Part shown: positions 1-9,102 of the stretch, piece after piece
Layout of the letters: every line of letters starts with the position of its first letter
Numbering within the stretch: position 1 is the first letter of the stretch
From: UBA2279 sp041595875
GTDB taxonomy: Bacteria > Actinomycetota > Coriobacteriia > Anaerosomatales > Anaerosomataceae
Length of the DNA: 64,000 nucleotides
NCBI GenBank assembly: GCA_041595875.1
Contig: JBFHJN010000005.1
Span: forward strand, 1-64,000
Reading direction: 5' to 3'
Translations under genes and position numbers: made by a program
Notes under the pieces: model-generated
The model's database searches: none
The model's input: the letters and a program-made list of their open reading frames with translations, nothing else
What the model was told of the DNA's origin: nothing

Positions 1-40
1 ACAAGCGCGACTGCCACCCATATACGCTTGGCCGAGGGCG

Positions 41-451
41 TCACGACTCGAGAGGTTCTTCCTGGTCCGCAGCGGGCTTCTCGGTCAGATTGGCGATCTC
101 TGCGGGAAGCTCCACGCGCGGAGCATCGGACCACAGCTTCTCGAGGCGGTAGAACTCGCGCTCCTCAGGCAGGAACACGTGGACGACCACGTCTGCGAAG
201 TCCAGAAGGACCCACTTGCCTTCGCGCTCCCCCTCACGCCCGATGACCGGACGTCCGGCAGCTTTCAGCTGTGCCTCTATCTCTTCGGCGATCATGCGGA
301 CCTGTCGGTCGCTGTTACCGCTCGCGAGCACAAAGTACTCGGTGATCACTATCGTGGACGCGACGTCCAGTATCACGACGTCGGTCGCTTTCTTCTCGGC
401 TGCTGCCTCTGCCGCAAGTACCGCGTACTCTCTGGGATCCAGCGCGCTCAC
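41..451 (-). CDS. rsfS: Ribosome silencing factor RsfS (Iojap family)
   Basis: 136 residues. The RsfS/DUF143 fold fills about residues 5-115; the run VVHVFLPEEREFYRLEKLW near residue 90-108 is typical of the family's end. Family members bind ribosomal protein L14 on the 50S subunit and block subunit joining when nutrients are short. The start is a GTG inside the stop codon of the upstream LCP/LytR_C gene (GTGA overlap), so translation is probably coupled. It is the last gene seen in the nadD-yqeK-LCP-rsfS chain, the usual order in many bacteria. The acidic tail of about 20 residues is not conserved family sequence. I see no gene in bases 1-40. Confidence 0.95.
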   Translation of the reverse strand: MSALDPREYAVLAAEAAAEKKATDVVILDVASTIVITEYFVLASGNSDRQVRMIAEEIEAQLKAAGRPVIGREGEREGKWVLLDFADVVVHVFLPEEREFYRLEKLWSDAPRVELPAEIANLTEKPAADQEEPLES

Positions 452-1641
452 CCTCCAGTCTGCGTGTCTTCTTCAGAGACACGCACGTAATCGGCTCCGA
501 TTATCACGATGATGTCGGCGACATCTTGCTCAGATGCCTGATCGACGATCGCTCCCACACCAAGCACGTCTTTGACGCGCTGGCCGTTTTCAACCATTCC
601 GTCCTGCACGACGATCAGAGTCTCTTCATAGTCGAAGCGATCTGCGTTCTTCGTGTCCACCACGCGCATGCCGTTGTGGATGAACACTTGCGCCGCTTCT
701 CCGGCAATACCAGGTATACCCGCGCCATTGTAGACGATGACACGGATGATGTTCTCATCCACACCAATCTTCACTCCCCACCAGGAGAGCAACAGCTCGG
801 CCACTTCCTCACGCTGGGGCTCGAAGAAGGTCTGGTCGCCCAGACTGATGGGCTTGACCGGCAACGGCACCAAAGCGACGTTCTCGCTGGAGACGCCACT
901 CATGAACGTGGCGATCTCCTCGCGCTCAGCGTCATCGAGGCCGGTGTCGACCACGTGCTCCATCACCCCGTCCAGCGACTGGGCGGTCAACGCCTCTTGA
1001 TAGGTGTCTTGATCGACGACTATGTACTTCTCAAAAGGCACCGAGAGGTAGTTCGAGATCGCCGCCATGGAGACCTCAGGCCCGGCGCCGTAGCTATCGC
1101 CGATGCGCTCAAAGCCCTGTCCGGGAACCTCCATGAACGCACCATCAGGGATAGCTATGCCGAAGACCTGACCGCCCTTCTCATCAAGCCTGACCGCCAG
1201 GAAATCCGCGCCCGACTTACCGTTCTCGCCGATGATGAGGAGGTTCTCCTTGGCCTTCTCGTGAAGCGCCTCAGGAGAGGTCTCCGCGACCGCCTGCCTC
1301 TTGGCTATGTACCGGGCCAGGGAATTCACGCCGGTGGCGACCAGGACCAGCACGAGCAGGAGCGTAGCCGCAGCGCCGAGGATAATGGCACCCCGCTTGG
1401 CCAGTGCCGCCAGACCTCTGCCGGTACGTCCGGCGCGATGCTTGACGTCCTCTTTGCGCCGGACGTTCTTGGCGCTACGACGCGCCTTCTTCCCGGCACG
1501 GGAGGAACGCTTCGACGTGCGATAGCCTCCCGCCGTCTCGGGTGGATCGACGTGGGTGCGGCGGCGAGGATAGTCGGTCTCGGTCGCTCCGTTCACCGGG
1601 GCCAAGTCGGCGGCTTTCTGCTTCCTGCTGCGGGCGCTCAC
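448..1641 (-). CDS. LCP-like/LytR C-terminal domain membrane protein
   Basis: 397 residues. A very basic cytoplasmic N-terminus (about 1-82, many Lys/Arg) leads to one membrane segment at about 84-104, then an extracellular part. Residues about 112-270 resemble a degraded LytR-CpsA-Psr domain, and about 300-390 form a LytR_C domain (VIVYNGAGIPGIAGEAAQ). Real LCP enzymes, which attach glycopolymers to peptidoglycan, carry conserved Asp/Arg residues in RSDTLM- and IPRDT-like motifs. Here these read GADFLAV and IPDGAF and the arginines are missing, so enzymatic activity is doubtful. GTG start overlaps yqeK's stop by 4 bases. It sits between yqeK and rsfS, the common position for LytR_C proteins in actinobacteria. 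Confidence 0.8.
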   Translation of the reverse strand: MSARSRKQKAADLAPVNGATETDYPRRRTHVDPPETAGGYRTSKRSSRAGKKARRSAKNVRRKEDVKHRAGRTGRGLAALAKRGAIILGAAATLLLVLVLVATGVNSLARYIAKRQAVAETSPEALHEKAKENLLIIGENGKSGADFLAVRLDEKGGQVFGIAIPDGAFMEVPGQGFERIGDSYGAGPEVSMAAISNYLSVPFEKYIVVDQDTYQEALTAQSLDGVMEHVVDTGLDDAEREEIATFMSGVSSENVALVPLPVKPISLGDQTFFEPQREEVAELLLSWWGVKIGVDENIIRVIVYNGAGIPGIAGEAAQVFIHNGMRVVDTKNADRFDYEETLIVVQDGMVENGQRVKDVLGVGAIVDQASEQDVADIIVIIGADYVRVSEEDTQTGG

Positions 1642-2216
1642 CGGCGCTCACCCGCGATGCGTGAGTTCCAGGTGGCAAGCGTGGCGGGATGGATGGGCGT
1701 GCGGCGCTCCACAAGATGCTGCAGCGAAGCAGCGTAGGTGCGCTCGAACAACTGCGGTAGAGATATCTCCCCGACCTCGCCACGCAACAGCTCGACACCA
1801 GGATGGGTTCGTCCGGGTTCGATGGTGTCGGCGATGTAGACGATCATCCCCAACTCGTCGATGTCAGCCGAACCGTAGGTGTGATCGGCCACCGCCGCAA
1901 GAACGTCGTGAGGCAGGTCCGGGAACTGGGCGGCCAGTACCACGGATGCAACAGGACCATGCAGCAGGTATGGAACAGCCCTGTCCACATCGTCCACGGG
2001 AAGTCCCGCGTCCTCAGCGAGACGGACCAGCTCCTGACCCGGGATGTCTTTGCACCAGTCATGGACCAGGCCGGCGAATCGCGCCTTTGAGACGTCGACA
2101 TCGTAGACGCCGGCAAGCGCGGCCGCTGTCTCCGCAACCCGGAAAGAGTGCTCCAATCCCGACAGGGAGAGACGAGACCGAAGCGCCTGAGCGGTGATGT
2201 CGTAGTCCGGGATCAT
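1638..2216 (-). CDS. yqeK: HD-domain hydrolase YqeK (Ap4A hydrolase family)
   Basis: 192 residues. The HD-domain metal motif is visible: H23 in EHSFRVAE, HD in LVHDWCKD, and the later H in VADHTYG, with D in IVYIADTIEP. YqeK proteins cleave diadenosine tetraphosphate symmetrically to ADP and are nearly always encoded next to nadD, as here. The ATG lies in an ATGA overlap with the nadD stop. Confidence 0.92.
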   Translation of the reverse strand: MIPDYDITAQALRSRLSLSGLEHSFRVAETAAALAGVYDVDVSKARFAGLVHDWCKDIPGQELVRLAEDAGLPVDDVDRAVPYLLHGPVASVVLAAQFPDLPHDVLAAVADHTYGSADIDELGMIVYIADTIEPGRTHPGVELLRGEVGEISLPQLFERTYAASLQHLVERRTPIHPATLATWNSRIAGERR

Positions 2217-2827
2217 GACGTCTCATCCGTATACAGCCGGTTCTTCGCCACATATGCGGCGACAGCCTCGGGAAGCAGATAGCGCACGGGACGGCGCTGC
2301 GCGATCCGCGTACGGATGTCTGTTGAGGAGATCGCCAGTGCAGGGACCTCCATGAACTCGATGTTGATGTGCCGGGACACCTCGTCTTGCTCGAACCGGG
2401 ACAGATCGTAGCCGGGACGCGTCGCCGCGATGAACGTGCACACGTCTGCCAGACGATCAGAGTCACGCCAGGAGAGGATGTCCCATACGGCGTCCGCTCC
2501 GGTGATGAAGTACAGTTCCGCCGAAGAGCCATACTCCGCACGCAAAGCCAACATCGTGTCCACGGTGTAGGTGAGCCCGGGCCGGTCCACTTCCATCCGG
2601 GAGACCACGAAGTCCGGGTTGCTGGCCGTTGCGATCACCGTCATCAGGTAACGATGCTCCGAGGAGGTCACCATGCGGTGGGACTTGCGCACCGGGACGC
2701 CGGTGGGCATGAAAAGGACGCGGTCCAGATTGAACTGAACCAGCGCTTCCTCGGCGGTGACGAGGTGACCGTAGTGGATCGGGTCAAACGTCCCGCCCAT
2801 TATCCCGAGACGCAGCTTCTTTCTCAC
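2213..2827 (-). CDS. nadD: Nicotinate-nucleotide adenylyltransferase NadD
   Basis: 204 residues, the normal length. The nucleotidyltransferase signature GGTFDPIHYGH (about residues 11-21) holds the (H/T)xGH motif, and the second family motif ISSTDIR appears near residue 168. NadD converts nicotinate mononucleotide and ATP to deamido-NAD, a step in NAD synthesis. The GTG start overlaps the proA stop by four bases. Confidence 0.97.
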   Translation of the reverse strand: MRKKLRLGIMGGTFDPIHYGHLVTAEEALVQFNLDRVLFMPTGVPVRKSHRMVTSSEHRYLMTVIATASNPDFVVSRMEVDRPGLTYTVDTMLALRAEYGSSAELYFITGADAVWDILSWRDSDRLADVCTFIAATRPGYDLSRFEQDEVSRHINIEFMEVPALAISSTDIRTRIAQRRPVRYLLPEAVAAYVAKNRLYTDETS

Positions 2828-4077
2828 TCGCGTATCTGACCGCTCCCCATCGCAATGAACTTGGTCGTAGTAAGCGCGGTAAGGCCCATGGGACCCCGCG
2901 CGTGTAGCTTCTGGGTCGAGATGCCTATCTCGGCGCCAAGGCCGAATTCGCCGCCGTCAGTGAAGCGGGTGGACGCGTTGACATAGACCGCCGCTGCATC
3001 GACCTCGTTGAGGAAGCGCTTGGCTGTCTCGTAGTCCTCGGTGATGATCGCTTCGCTGTGCTTCGTGCCGAAGGCGTTGATGTGCTTGATCGCCTCGTCC
3101 AGCCCGTTGACCACCTTGCACGAGATCTTCAGATCGAGATACTCGGTACCCCAGTCTTCCTCGCTCGCGGGCTGGATGCGCATGACCGCGCCGAGAGAGC
3201 GCGTCTTCTCGTCACCGATGATCGTGACGCCCTCGTGTTCAAGCGCCTTGAGAATGGGCGGGAGCACGCGCTCGTAGATGCGCTCGTCGATAAGCAGCGA
3301 CTCGATCGCGTTGCAGACCCCGGGACGCTGGCACTTCGCGTTGATGACGATGCGCTCGGCCATGGCCGCATCGGCCTTCTCGTGGATGTAGACGTGACAG
3401 TTGCCCACACCGGTCTCGATGACGGGCACCTTGGCGTTCTCGACCACGCTCTTGATCAGACCGGCTCCACCACGCGGGATCAGAACGTCGATCATCCCGT
3501 GCAGCCCCATGAGCTCCTCTGCAGCCTCACGATCCGGCGATTCCACCGACTGGATGCACGCAGGGTGCAGCCCCGAGCCCGCAGCCGCGTTGGCAAGCAC
3601 CTTGGTCATGGCGATATTGGACTGCATCGCCATGGACCCTCCCCGCAAGATGACCGCGTTGCCTGTCTTGATGCACAGTCCCGCGGCATCGGCGGTGACA
3701 TTGGGTCTCGCCTCGTAGATCATCGCCACGACGCCCATGGGCACGCGGATCTGCTGGAGCCAGATCCCGTTGGGCATCCTGAATCCCGATGTGACCTCCC
3801 CGATCGGATCAGGCAGCAGCGCAAGGCTCTTGAGCGCCTCTGCGATGCTCTTGAGTCTCGCGGGATTCAGCTCCAGCCTGTCCAGCAGCGGAGCGGGGGT
3901 GTTCTTAAGCTTGGCCGCTTCGATATCCGCGGCATTCGCCGAGAGGATCTCGTCTTGTTTGGCAAGGAGCGCGTGTGCCATGGACAAGAGCGCGCGGTTG
4001 CGCTGGACGGTCGAGGTGGCCGCAAGAGCGGTGGCCGCCTCACGAGCGCGGGTCGCGAGCATCTTCACTTCCGACAT
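2824..4077 (-). CDS. proA: Gamma-glutamyl phosphate reductase ProA
   Basis: 417 residues, full length. This aldehyde-dehydrogenase-fold enzyme reduces gamma-glutamyl phosphate with NADPH in the second step of proline synthesis. The region QRPGVCNAIESLLID (about residue 250) carries the catalytic cysteine, and the C-terminal RGPMGLTALTTTKFI run is typical of ProA. It follows proB by 26 bases. Confidence 0.98.
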   Translation of the reverse strand: MSEVKMLATRAREAATALAATSTVQRNRALLSMAHALLAKQDEILSANAADIEAAKLKNTPAPLLDRLELNPARLKSIAEALKSLALLPDPIGEVTSGFRMPNGIWLQQIRVPMGVVAMIYEARPNVTADAAGLCIKTGNAVILRGGSMAMQSNIAMTKVLANAAAGSGLHPACIQSVESPDREAAEELMGLHGMIDVLIPRGGAGLIKSVVENAKVPVIETGVGNCHVYIHEKADAAMAERIVINAKCQRPGVCNAIESLLIDERIYERVLPPILKALEHEGVTIIGDEKTRSLGAVMRIQPASEEDWGTEYLDLKISCKVVNGLDEAIKHINAFGTKHSEAIITEDYETAKRFLNEVDAAAVYVNASTRFTDGGEFGLGAEIGISTQKLHARGPMGLTALTTTKFIAMGSGQIRE

Positions 4078-4103
4078 CTGCGATCCCTTCGTGTCTTTGC
4101 GTC

Positions 4104-5204
4104 CTACAAGATGACGAGCTGGTCCCTATGGATGACCTCTTCGCCGTTGTAATCCGGCAACTCCATCCTGATACGCGAGGTCTTCAGTCCCTTGACCGCC
4201 TTGAGCTCAGCGGCCCCTATCCCGGCAAGTCCTCGCGCGACGACCGCACCGCTGCTGTCCATCACGGCGATAGCGTCACCGACAACAAAGCTCCCGGTAA
4301 CATCGGTCACGCCGGCCGGGAGCAGGCTGCCGCCCCGCAAGCATAACGCGTCTTTCGCACCATCGTCTATCGAGACAGACCCGGCAGGGCGCCCCGCGTA
4401 CGCGATCCAGAGCTTCCTGTCTTTGAGGACAGCGGACCCACCCGCGAACAACGTCCCCACAGGCAGCCCCGCAGCAGCGTCCACGATCACGTTCTCCTGG
4501 GAGCCGTCGCAGACGACCATCGGTATCCCGGCCTTCATCAGGATGCGGGCTGCCTCCACCTTCGTGGCCATGCCCCCCGAGCCCACATGGGAACCGGGGC
4601 CTCCGGCGGCACCGAGCCGCGCGTCCGTGATGTCGTCGATGCGCTCCACAAGGGTCGCATCCGAATCGACACGCGGATCACCGGAGTACAGCCCATCGAT
4701 ATCAGTGAGCAAGACGACGAGCTCGGCATGCACCATCACCGCCACAAGCGCGGCGAGATGGTCATTGTCGCCCATCCTGATCTCATCGACAGCGGTGGTG
4801 TCGTTCTCGTTGACGATGGCCACGATGCCCAGCTCGACGAGTCTGCACAGCGTATGGCACGCATTGAGGTACTGCTGGCGGTAGCCGGTGTCTTGCCTGG
4901 TGAGCAGCACCTGGCCGACGGAGATGCCCTTCTCGGCGAAAAGCTCCGCATACGTCTCCACGAGCTTGACCTGACCCACAGCCGCGGTGGCCTGAAGGGT
5001 GGGCATGTCTGTAGGCCGCGCGCGCATCTGAAGCGCCTCGAGTCCCGCGGCGATAGCCCCGGAGGTCACAAGGACGACGCTGTCCCCCTGCTCGATGAGA
5101 TGGGCTATCTGGCCCACCAGCAAGGAGAGCTTCTCGCGGTCGACGTGACCATCGGCTCCTGTGACGGTGGAGCTTCCCACCTTGACGACGACACGCCTAC
5201 TCAT
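4104..5204 (-). CDS. proB: Glutamate 5-kinase ProB
   Basis: 366 residues with the ATG at 5204 (MSRRVVVKVGSS); the open frame extends further upstream, but that part overlaps obgE and is not ProB-like. The amino-acid kinase domain covers about residues 1-260 (VKVGSS, SGAIAAGLE, NENDTTAVDE, GDNDHLAALVA, GSGGMATKVEAA). A PUA domain follows at about 275-360. It phosphorylates glutamate in the first, usually proline-inhibited step. The start overlaps the obgE stop by 8 bases, so it is coupled to obgE. Confidence 0.97.
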   Translation of the reverse strand: MSRRVVVKVGSSTVTGADGHVDREKLSLLVGQIAHLIEQGDSVVLVTSGAIAAGLEALQMRARPTDMPTLQATAAVGQVKLVETYAELFAEKGISVGQVLLTRQDTGYRQQYLNACHTLCRLVELGIVAIVNENDTTAVDEIRMGDNDHLAALVAVMVHAELVVLLTDIDGLYSGDPRVDSDATLVERIDDITDARLGAAGGPGSHVGSGGMATKVEAARILMKAGIPMVVCDGSQENVIVDAAAGLPVGTLFAGGSAVLKDRKLWIAYAGRPAGSVSIDDGAKDALCLRGGSLLPAGVTDVTGSFVVGDAIAVMDSSGAVVARGLAGIGAAELKAVKGLKTSRIRMELPDYNGEEVIHRDQLVIL

Positions 5205-6507
5205 CCTCAGGCTCGCCCCTTCCGACCGTCTCGAAATCGAACGAGACAGGCCCGATAGTGACCGTATCGCCGTTGATGGCACCAGCCTCGATGAGAGCGG
5301 CCTCCACGCCTGCACGCGCCAAGCGGCGCTGAAGGAAGGCGATGGCCTCCTCGTTGGCCATGTCGGTCATGATGACCATGCGCTCGATCGCGCCACCCTG
5401 CACCACATACTCATGACCGCCCATGCGCTGTACCGTGATACTGCGCTCCGTGGGCGGCTCGTAGACGAACACACCCTCATAGAGAGGCTCATCCGCAGCG
5501 CTGGCCTGACGCAGATCGTGGACCTTCTCGGCCACCGCACGGATCATGACGTCGATGCCCTCGCCCGTGGCAGCCGAGACGACGAAGTACGCGCGCTCAT
5601 GCTCCTCGCACCAGGCTGCGACGCGCTCGGAAGCCTCCGACGCGCCTTCGACATCGATCTTGTTTCCCACGACGATCTGAGGCCTATCCGCCAGGTCGAC
5701 CGCGTGAGCCGCAAGCTCAGCATCGATGACAGTGATGTCGGCCACAGGATCACGACCCTCATAGCTTCCGGAGAGGTCGACCACATGCAAGATCAGCGCT
5801 GTGCGTTCGATGTGTCGCAGAAACGCGTGCCCGAGGCCGGCGCCCTCGCTGGCGCCCTCGATAAGACCCGGGACGTCTGCCACGACAAAGGAGCGCTCGC
5901 CTGAATCGACGACGCCAAGGTTTGGAACCAGCGTGGTGAAGGGATAGTCGCCCACCTTGGGACGCGCTGCGCTCATACGCGCGATGAGCGAGCTCTTGCC
6001 CACGCTTGGGAAGCCCACCAAAGCGGCATCGGCCAGGAGCTTGAGCTCCATGTCGATCCAGCGCTCCTCGGCGGGTTCGCCTAGCTCGGCGAATGCGGGC
6101 GCTCGACGCGTGGGCGTCACGAACTGGCGGTTGCCTCGACCACCACGACCACCGCGAGCGACGACCACTCGCTGACCGTGATGCGAGAGATCGGAGATGA
6201 AGTCCCCGGTGTCAGCGTCGCGCACGACGGTACCCACAGGGACATGCAGTACCAGGTCCTCACCGGTGGCCCCGCTGCGCGCGGCTCCCTGGCCATGAGT
6301 TCCCCGCTCCGCTTTGAAGTGACGCTTGTAGTGGTAGTCCAACAGCGTGGAGATGGCCTGGTCGGCCTCAAGGATCACGCTGCCACCACGACCACCGTCA
6401 CCGCCGTCAGGACCGCCCTTGGGGACATGAGCCTCGCGCCGGAAGGATTTGCATCCTGCGCCGCCGTTGCCTGCCTTCACGTTGATATGTGCTTCATCGA
6501 CGAACAT
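5197..6507 (-). CDS. obgE: Obg-family GTPase (CgtA/ObgE)
   Basis: 436 residues from ATG 6507 (MFVDEAHINV, the conserved family start). Another ATG five codons upstream at 6522 is possible, and neither has a strong ribosome-binding site. The glycine-rich Obg domain is at 1-158 (GPDGGDGGRGG), then the GTPase domain with GFPSVGKSS, DVPGLIEGA and NKID, then a C-terminal OCT domain (YEGVFVYEPP). Obg acts in 50S assembly and the stringent response. It is separated from rpmA by a hairpin terminator at 6573-6604, so the obgE-proB block is read by leakage or from its own promoter. Confidence 0.96.
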   Translation of the reverse strand: MFVDEAHINVKAGNGGAGCKSFRREAHVPKGGPDGGDGGRGGSVILEADQAISTLLDYHYKRHFKAERGTHGQGAARSGATGEDLVLHVPVGTVVRDADTGDFISDLSHHGQRVVVARGGRGGRGNRQFVTPTRRAPAFAELGEPAEERWIDMELKLLADAALVGFPSVGKSSLIARMSAARPKVGDYPFTTLVPNLGVVDSGERSFVVADVPGLIEGASEGAGLGHAFLRHIERTALILHVVDLSGSYEGRDPVADITVIDAELAAHAVDLADRPQIVVGNKIDVEGASEASERVAAWCEEHERAYFVVSAATGEGIDVMIRAVAEKVHDLRQASAADEPLYEGVFVYEPPTERSITVQRMGGHEYVVQGGAIERMVIMTDMANEEAIAFLQRRLARAGVEAALIEAGAINGDTVTIGPVSFDFETVGRGEPEDE

Positions 6508-6572
6508 CTGTGCCCCGATCATTGGAGATCGCTCGACCTATCGGACATGATAGGGCAACCGACCCGAATCAA

Positions 6573-6604
6573 CGAAGAAAGCCCCCCACCGGTAGGCGGA
6601 GGGC
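6573..6604 (-). terminator. Rho-independent terminator after rpmA
   Basis: Read on the minus strand: a 10-bp stem (GCCCTCCGCC paired with GGTGGGGGGC, two G-U pairs), loop TACC, then TTTCTT. It begins 34 bases after the rpmA stop and ends the rplU-rpmA unit before obgE. Confidence 0.85.
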
Positions 6605-6637
6605 CTTCGAACGGATTCGTACAGCTCGAGTGGCCTT

Positions 6638-6892
6638 CTAGCCCTCGATCGGTCGAATATGCACGCGACGGTCTTTGCCGTGCGTGAAATCAACGACACC
6701 GTCAGCCTTGGCGAACAGCGTGTCGTCCTTGCCGATACCCACGTTCACGCCGGGCTTCAGCTTCGTGCCACGCTGGCGCACGAGGATGGAGCCGGCAGTG
6801 ACGACCTGACCGGCGAACCGCTTGACGCCAAGGCGCTTAGCCTTAGAGTCGCGGCCGTTCTTGGTAGAGCCGAGGCCCTTTTTATGTGCCAT
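6638..6892 (-). CDS. rpmA: 50S ribosomal protein L27
   Basis: 84 residues. It begins MAHKKGLGSTKNGRDS and keeps the L27 signature near residues 30-45 (AGSILVRQRGTKLKPG). It starts directly at the mature-type MAHKKG, with no Firmicutes-style cleaved N-terminal extension. L27's N-terminus reaches the peptidyl-transferase centre. It follows rplU by 58 bases. Confidence 0.98.
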   Translation of the reverse strand: MAHKKGLGSTKNGRDSKAKRLGVKRFAGQVVTAGSILVRQRGTKLKPGVNVGIGKDDTLFAKADGVVDFTHGKDRRVHIRPIEG

Positions 6893-6950
6893 CTCTAGTT
6901 CACCTTCGTCCCGCAGACGTTACCTTCGCTCCCATAAGGAGAGGTTCCGT

Positions 6951-7478
6951 CTAGCCCTCGTACTTCTTCGCGTGCACGCCGCAGTACTTTGAACCCTCTT
7001 TGGCCTTGTTGGCACACTGGGTACCATCGGCCTTCACCGCAGCGCACTGGCCCGGCTCGGCAGCTGCTTCGACGGCCACAGGGGCCTTCTCGGCAACGGC
7101 TTCCGCTTTGGGCTCAGCCTTAGGAGCGGCCTTCTTCTCGGCCTTAACGGGAGCGGCCTTCTTGGCGCCGTCCATGGTGATCTCACCGATGCGGACGACG
7201 GTCAGAAGCTGCCGATGACCCTTCTTGACCTTGTAACCCTTGCGCTTCTTGAACTTGAAGATCAGTGCCTTGTCACCCTGCTTGTGCTCGACGACGGTGG
7301 CGGTCACGCTTGCCCCGGCCAAAGCAGCAGGGTCGGCGATGACCTTCTCGCCATCAGAGAACAGGAGTACGGGCAGCTCGACGGTCTCGCCGACGGCGGC
7401 ATCAAGCTTCTCGATGACGGCCAGGCCATCTTGCTCGACCTTCACCTGCTTGCCGCCAGTTGCTACGACTGCATACAT
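6951..7478 (-). CDS. rplU: 50S ribosomal protein L21 with zinc-knuckle-like tail
   Basis: 175 residues; a standard L21 is about 103. Residues 1-103 are canonical L21 (MYAVVATGGKQVKVEQDG start, FKKRKGYKVKKGHRQ near the end). Residues 104-142 are a Lys/Ala/Glu/Pro-rich linker. Residues 143-175 hold Cys145, Cys155, Cys166 and His169 (C-x9-C-x10-C-x2-H), which looks like a small zinc knuckle. The ribosomal role of the first part is certain; the tail's role is unknown. It is transcribed from a good promoter at 7517-7545. Confidence 0.95.
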   Translation of the reverse strand: MYAVVATGGKQVKVEQDGLAVIEKLDAAVGETVELPVLLFSDGEKVIADPAALAGASVTATVVEHKQGDKALIFKFKKRKGYKVKKGHRQLLTVVRIGEITMDGAKKAAPVKAEKKAAPKAEPKAEAVAEKAPVAVEAAAEPGQCAAVKADGTQCANKAKEGSKYCGVHAKKYEG

Positions 7479-7516
7479 CTATATCGCTCCAGTCTCGGGA
7501 ATTCACGCGAGGGAAA

Positions 7517-7545
7517 ATGCTAGCACAGCCCCCTACCAGCGTCAA
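7517..7545 (-). promoter_or_regulatory. Sigma-70-type promoter of rplU-rpmA
   Basis: Minus strand: -35 TTGACG (7540-7545), a 17-base spacer, -10 TAGCAT (7517-7522). This gives a leader of about 30 bases before the rplU ATG at 7478. Confidence 0.75.
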
Positions 7546-7583
7546 CACGCCTCCGGGCGTCGCCACCTCTATATTGGACCCTG

Positions 7584-9071
7584 CTAGGACTCGAAGGCGT
7601 CCGCCGATCCGACTCGCCCTTCGATAAGCACTTTGACCTCTGTGGGGTCGCACTCGGGTACGGCGATGACTGAGACGTGCTTGCCGGTCTCGGCGCGCAG
7701 CATGGCCAGCGAGTTGTTGCCCGCAGCTGTCACCAGCGCATACGTCTCATTATCAACACCGAACAGATACGCTGCGGACTTGCCCATGAGCAGTATCTCC
7801 CGCATCCGGCGCTCAACCGAGATACGACGCGTAGTGTCCGAGAAGATCCTGCCTTCGCCGTTACAGCACGCACAGGGCTCCGTGAGAACACCATACAACC
7901 CGTCGGTGACATTCTTCCGGGTCATCTCCACAAGACCGAGACGCGATATCTCCATCGCCCGGGTCTTGGTGCGATCGCGTTCGAGCGCCTTGGTCAGGCG
8001 GGAGTACACCTCTGCGCGATGCTTGGCTTCTTCCATGTCGATGAAGTCGATGACGATGATCCCGCCGATGTCACGCAGTCTCAGCTGGCGGACCGCCTCA
8101 TCGGCAGCTTCGAGATTGGTCCGCAAGATCGTGTCTTCGAGGTTCTTCTTCCCTACGAAGCGCCCGGTGTTCACGTCGATAGCGGTTAGCGCTTCGGTCT
8201 TGTCGATCACGATATGCCCGCCACTGGGAAGCGACACTTCGCGCTTCATCGCACGGTCCACCTGTTCATACAGACCGTACTGCTCGAACAACGGCACCCT
8301 GTCTTTATGCAACGAAACCCGGCGGACCAGTTTCGGAGAGGTCTTCTTCAAAAACGAGACGACCTTCTCGTAAAGGCGCTTGTCGTCGATCACCAGCTTC
8401 TTGTAGTCCTCCGAGAACGCGTCGCGCACCATCCGCAGCGCAAGGTCCATCTCGGTATAGACCACCTCGGGCGCGAGGCCTTCCCGGGACTGATGCTGGA
8501 CGCGTTTCCACAGCCGCAACAGGAACTCTATGTCGCTTTCCAGCTCCTTGTCCGCCGATCCCGCGGCAGCGGTCCTGACGATGACCCCCAGACCCTCAGG
8601 CACAAGCGGGGCGATGATGTCGTGCAGGCGGTCGCGTTCCTCCTCGGGCAGCTTTCTCGACACTCCTACAAACGGCGAGAAAGGCATCAGGACGATGAAT
8701 CGCCCGGGAAGCGTCACCTCGGTGGTGACCCGCGCGCCCTTTGTGCCCATGGGGTCTTTGAGCACCTGGACCATGATCTGCTGACCCGGTCGCAAGAGCT
8801 GCTGGATGTCACGCCGCGGAACGTCTTTGACGTCCTCGGGCGAGACCACTTCGTCCACGTACAGGAATGCGTTCTTCTCAAGCCCGATATCCACGAACGC
8901 GGCCTGCATACCCGGCAAGACATCCCGCACTTTGCCAAGATAGACATTGCCGACGACGCTTCGCTTCGGGCGCTCGATGTACAGCTCGACCAGCTTGTGT
9001 TCTTCGATGAACGCAACCCGTGTCTCGTGTGAGTCGTGCGAGATAAGCATCTCGCGTGCTATGTCGCCCAT
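7584..9071 (-). CDS. rng: Ribonuclease E/G family endoribonuclease
   Basis: 495 residues, RNase G size. An S1-type RNA-binding domain lies near residues 35-125 (GNVYLGKVRDVLPGMQAAFVD); the RNase H-like catalytic region includes AIDVNTGRF and IVIDFIDM, whose aspartates bind the catalytic magnesium. The zinc-link CxxC is present as CACC in the run EPCACCNGEGR. It cuts single-stranded RNA in mRNA decay and rRNA processing. The long RNase E scaffold tail is absent. Its place directly before rplU-rpmA-obgE is conserved in actinobacteria. Confidence 0.93.
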   Translation of the reverse strand: MGDIAREMLISHDSHETRVAFIEEHKLVELYIERPKRSVVGNVYLGKVRDVLPGMQAAFVDIGLEKNAFLYVDEVVSPEDVKDVPRRDIQQLLRPGQQIMVQVLKDPMGTKGARVTTEVTLPGRFIVLMPFSPFVGVSRKLPEEERDRLHDIIAPLVPEGLGVIVRTAAAGSADKELESDIEFLLRLWKRVQHQSREGLAPEVVYTEMDLALRMVRDAFSEDYKKLVIDDKRLYEKVVSFLKKTSPKLVRRVSLHKDRVPLFEQYGLYEQVDRAMKREVSLPSGGHIVIDKTEALTAIDVNTGRFVGKKNLEDTILRTNLEAADEAVRQLRLRDIGGIIVIDFIDMEEAKHRAEVYSRLTKALERDRTKTRAMEISRLGLVEMTRKNVTDGLYGVLTEPCACCNGEGRIFSDTTRRISVERRMREILLMGKSAAYLFGVDNETYALVTAAGNNSLAMLRAETGKHVSVIAVPECDPTEVKVLIEGRVGSADAFES

Positions 9072-9102
9072 CTTCTACAGACCACCATCACAACAGCGAG
9101 CG

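Noticed and set aside
1..21. A possible minus-strand gene start (ATG at 21) running off the left edge
   Set aside because: Only seven codons are visible and there is no ribosome-binding site.
526..1737. A 403-codon plus-strand open frame opposite the LCP/LytR_C gene
   Set aside because: It is antisense to a gene with recognisable domains, has no domain of its own, and mirrors the GC-rich codon pattern of the real gene.
3058..4152. A 364-codon plus-strand open frame opposite proA
   Set aside because: Shadow of proA; composition rich in Arg/Asp/His as expected from an antisense frame.
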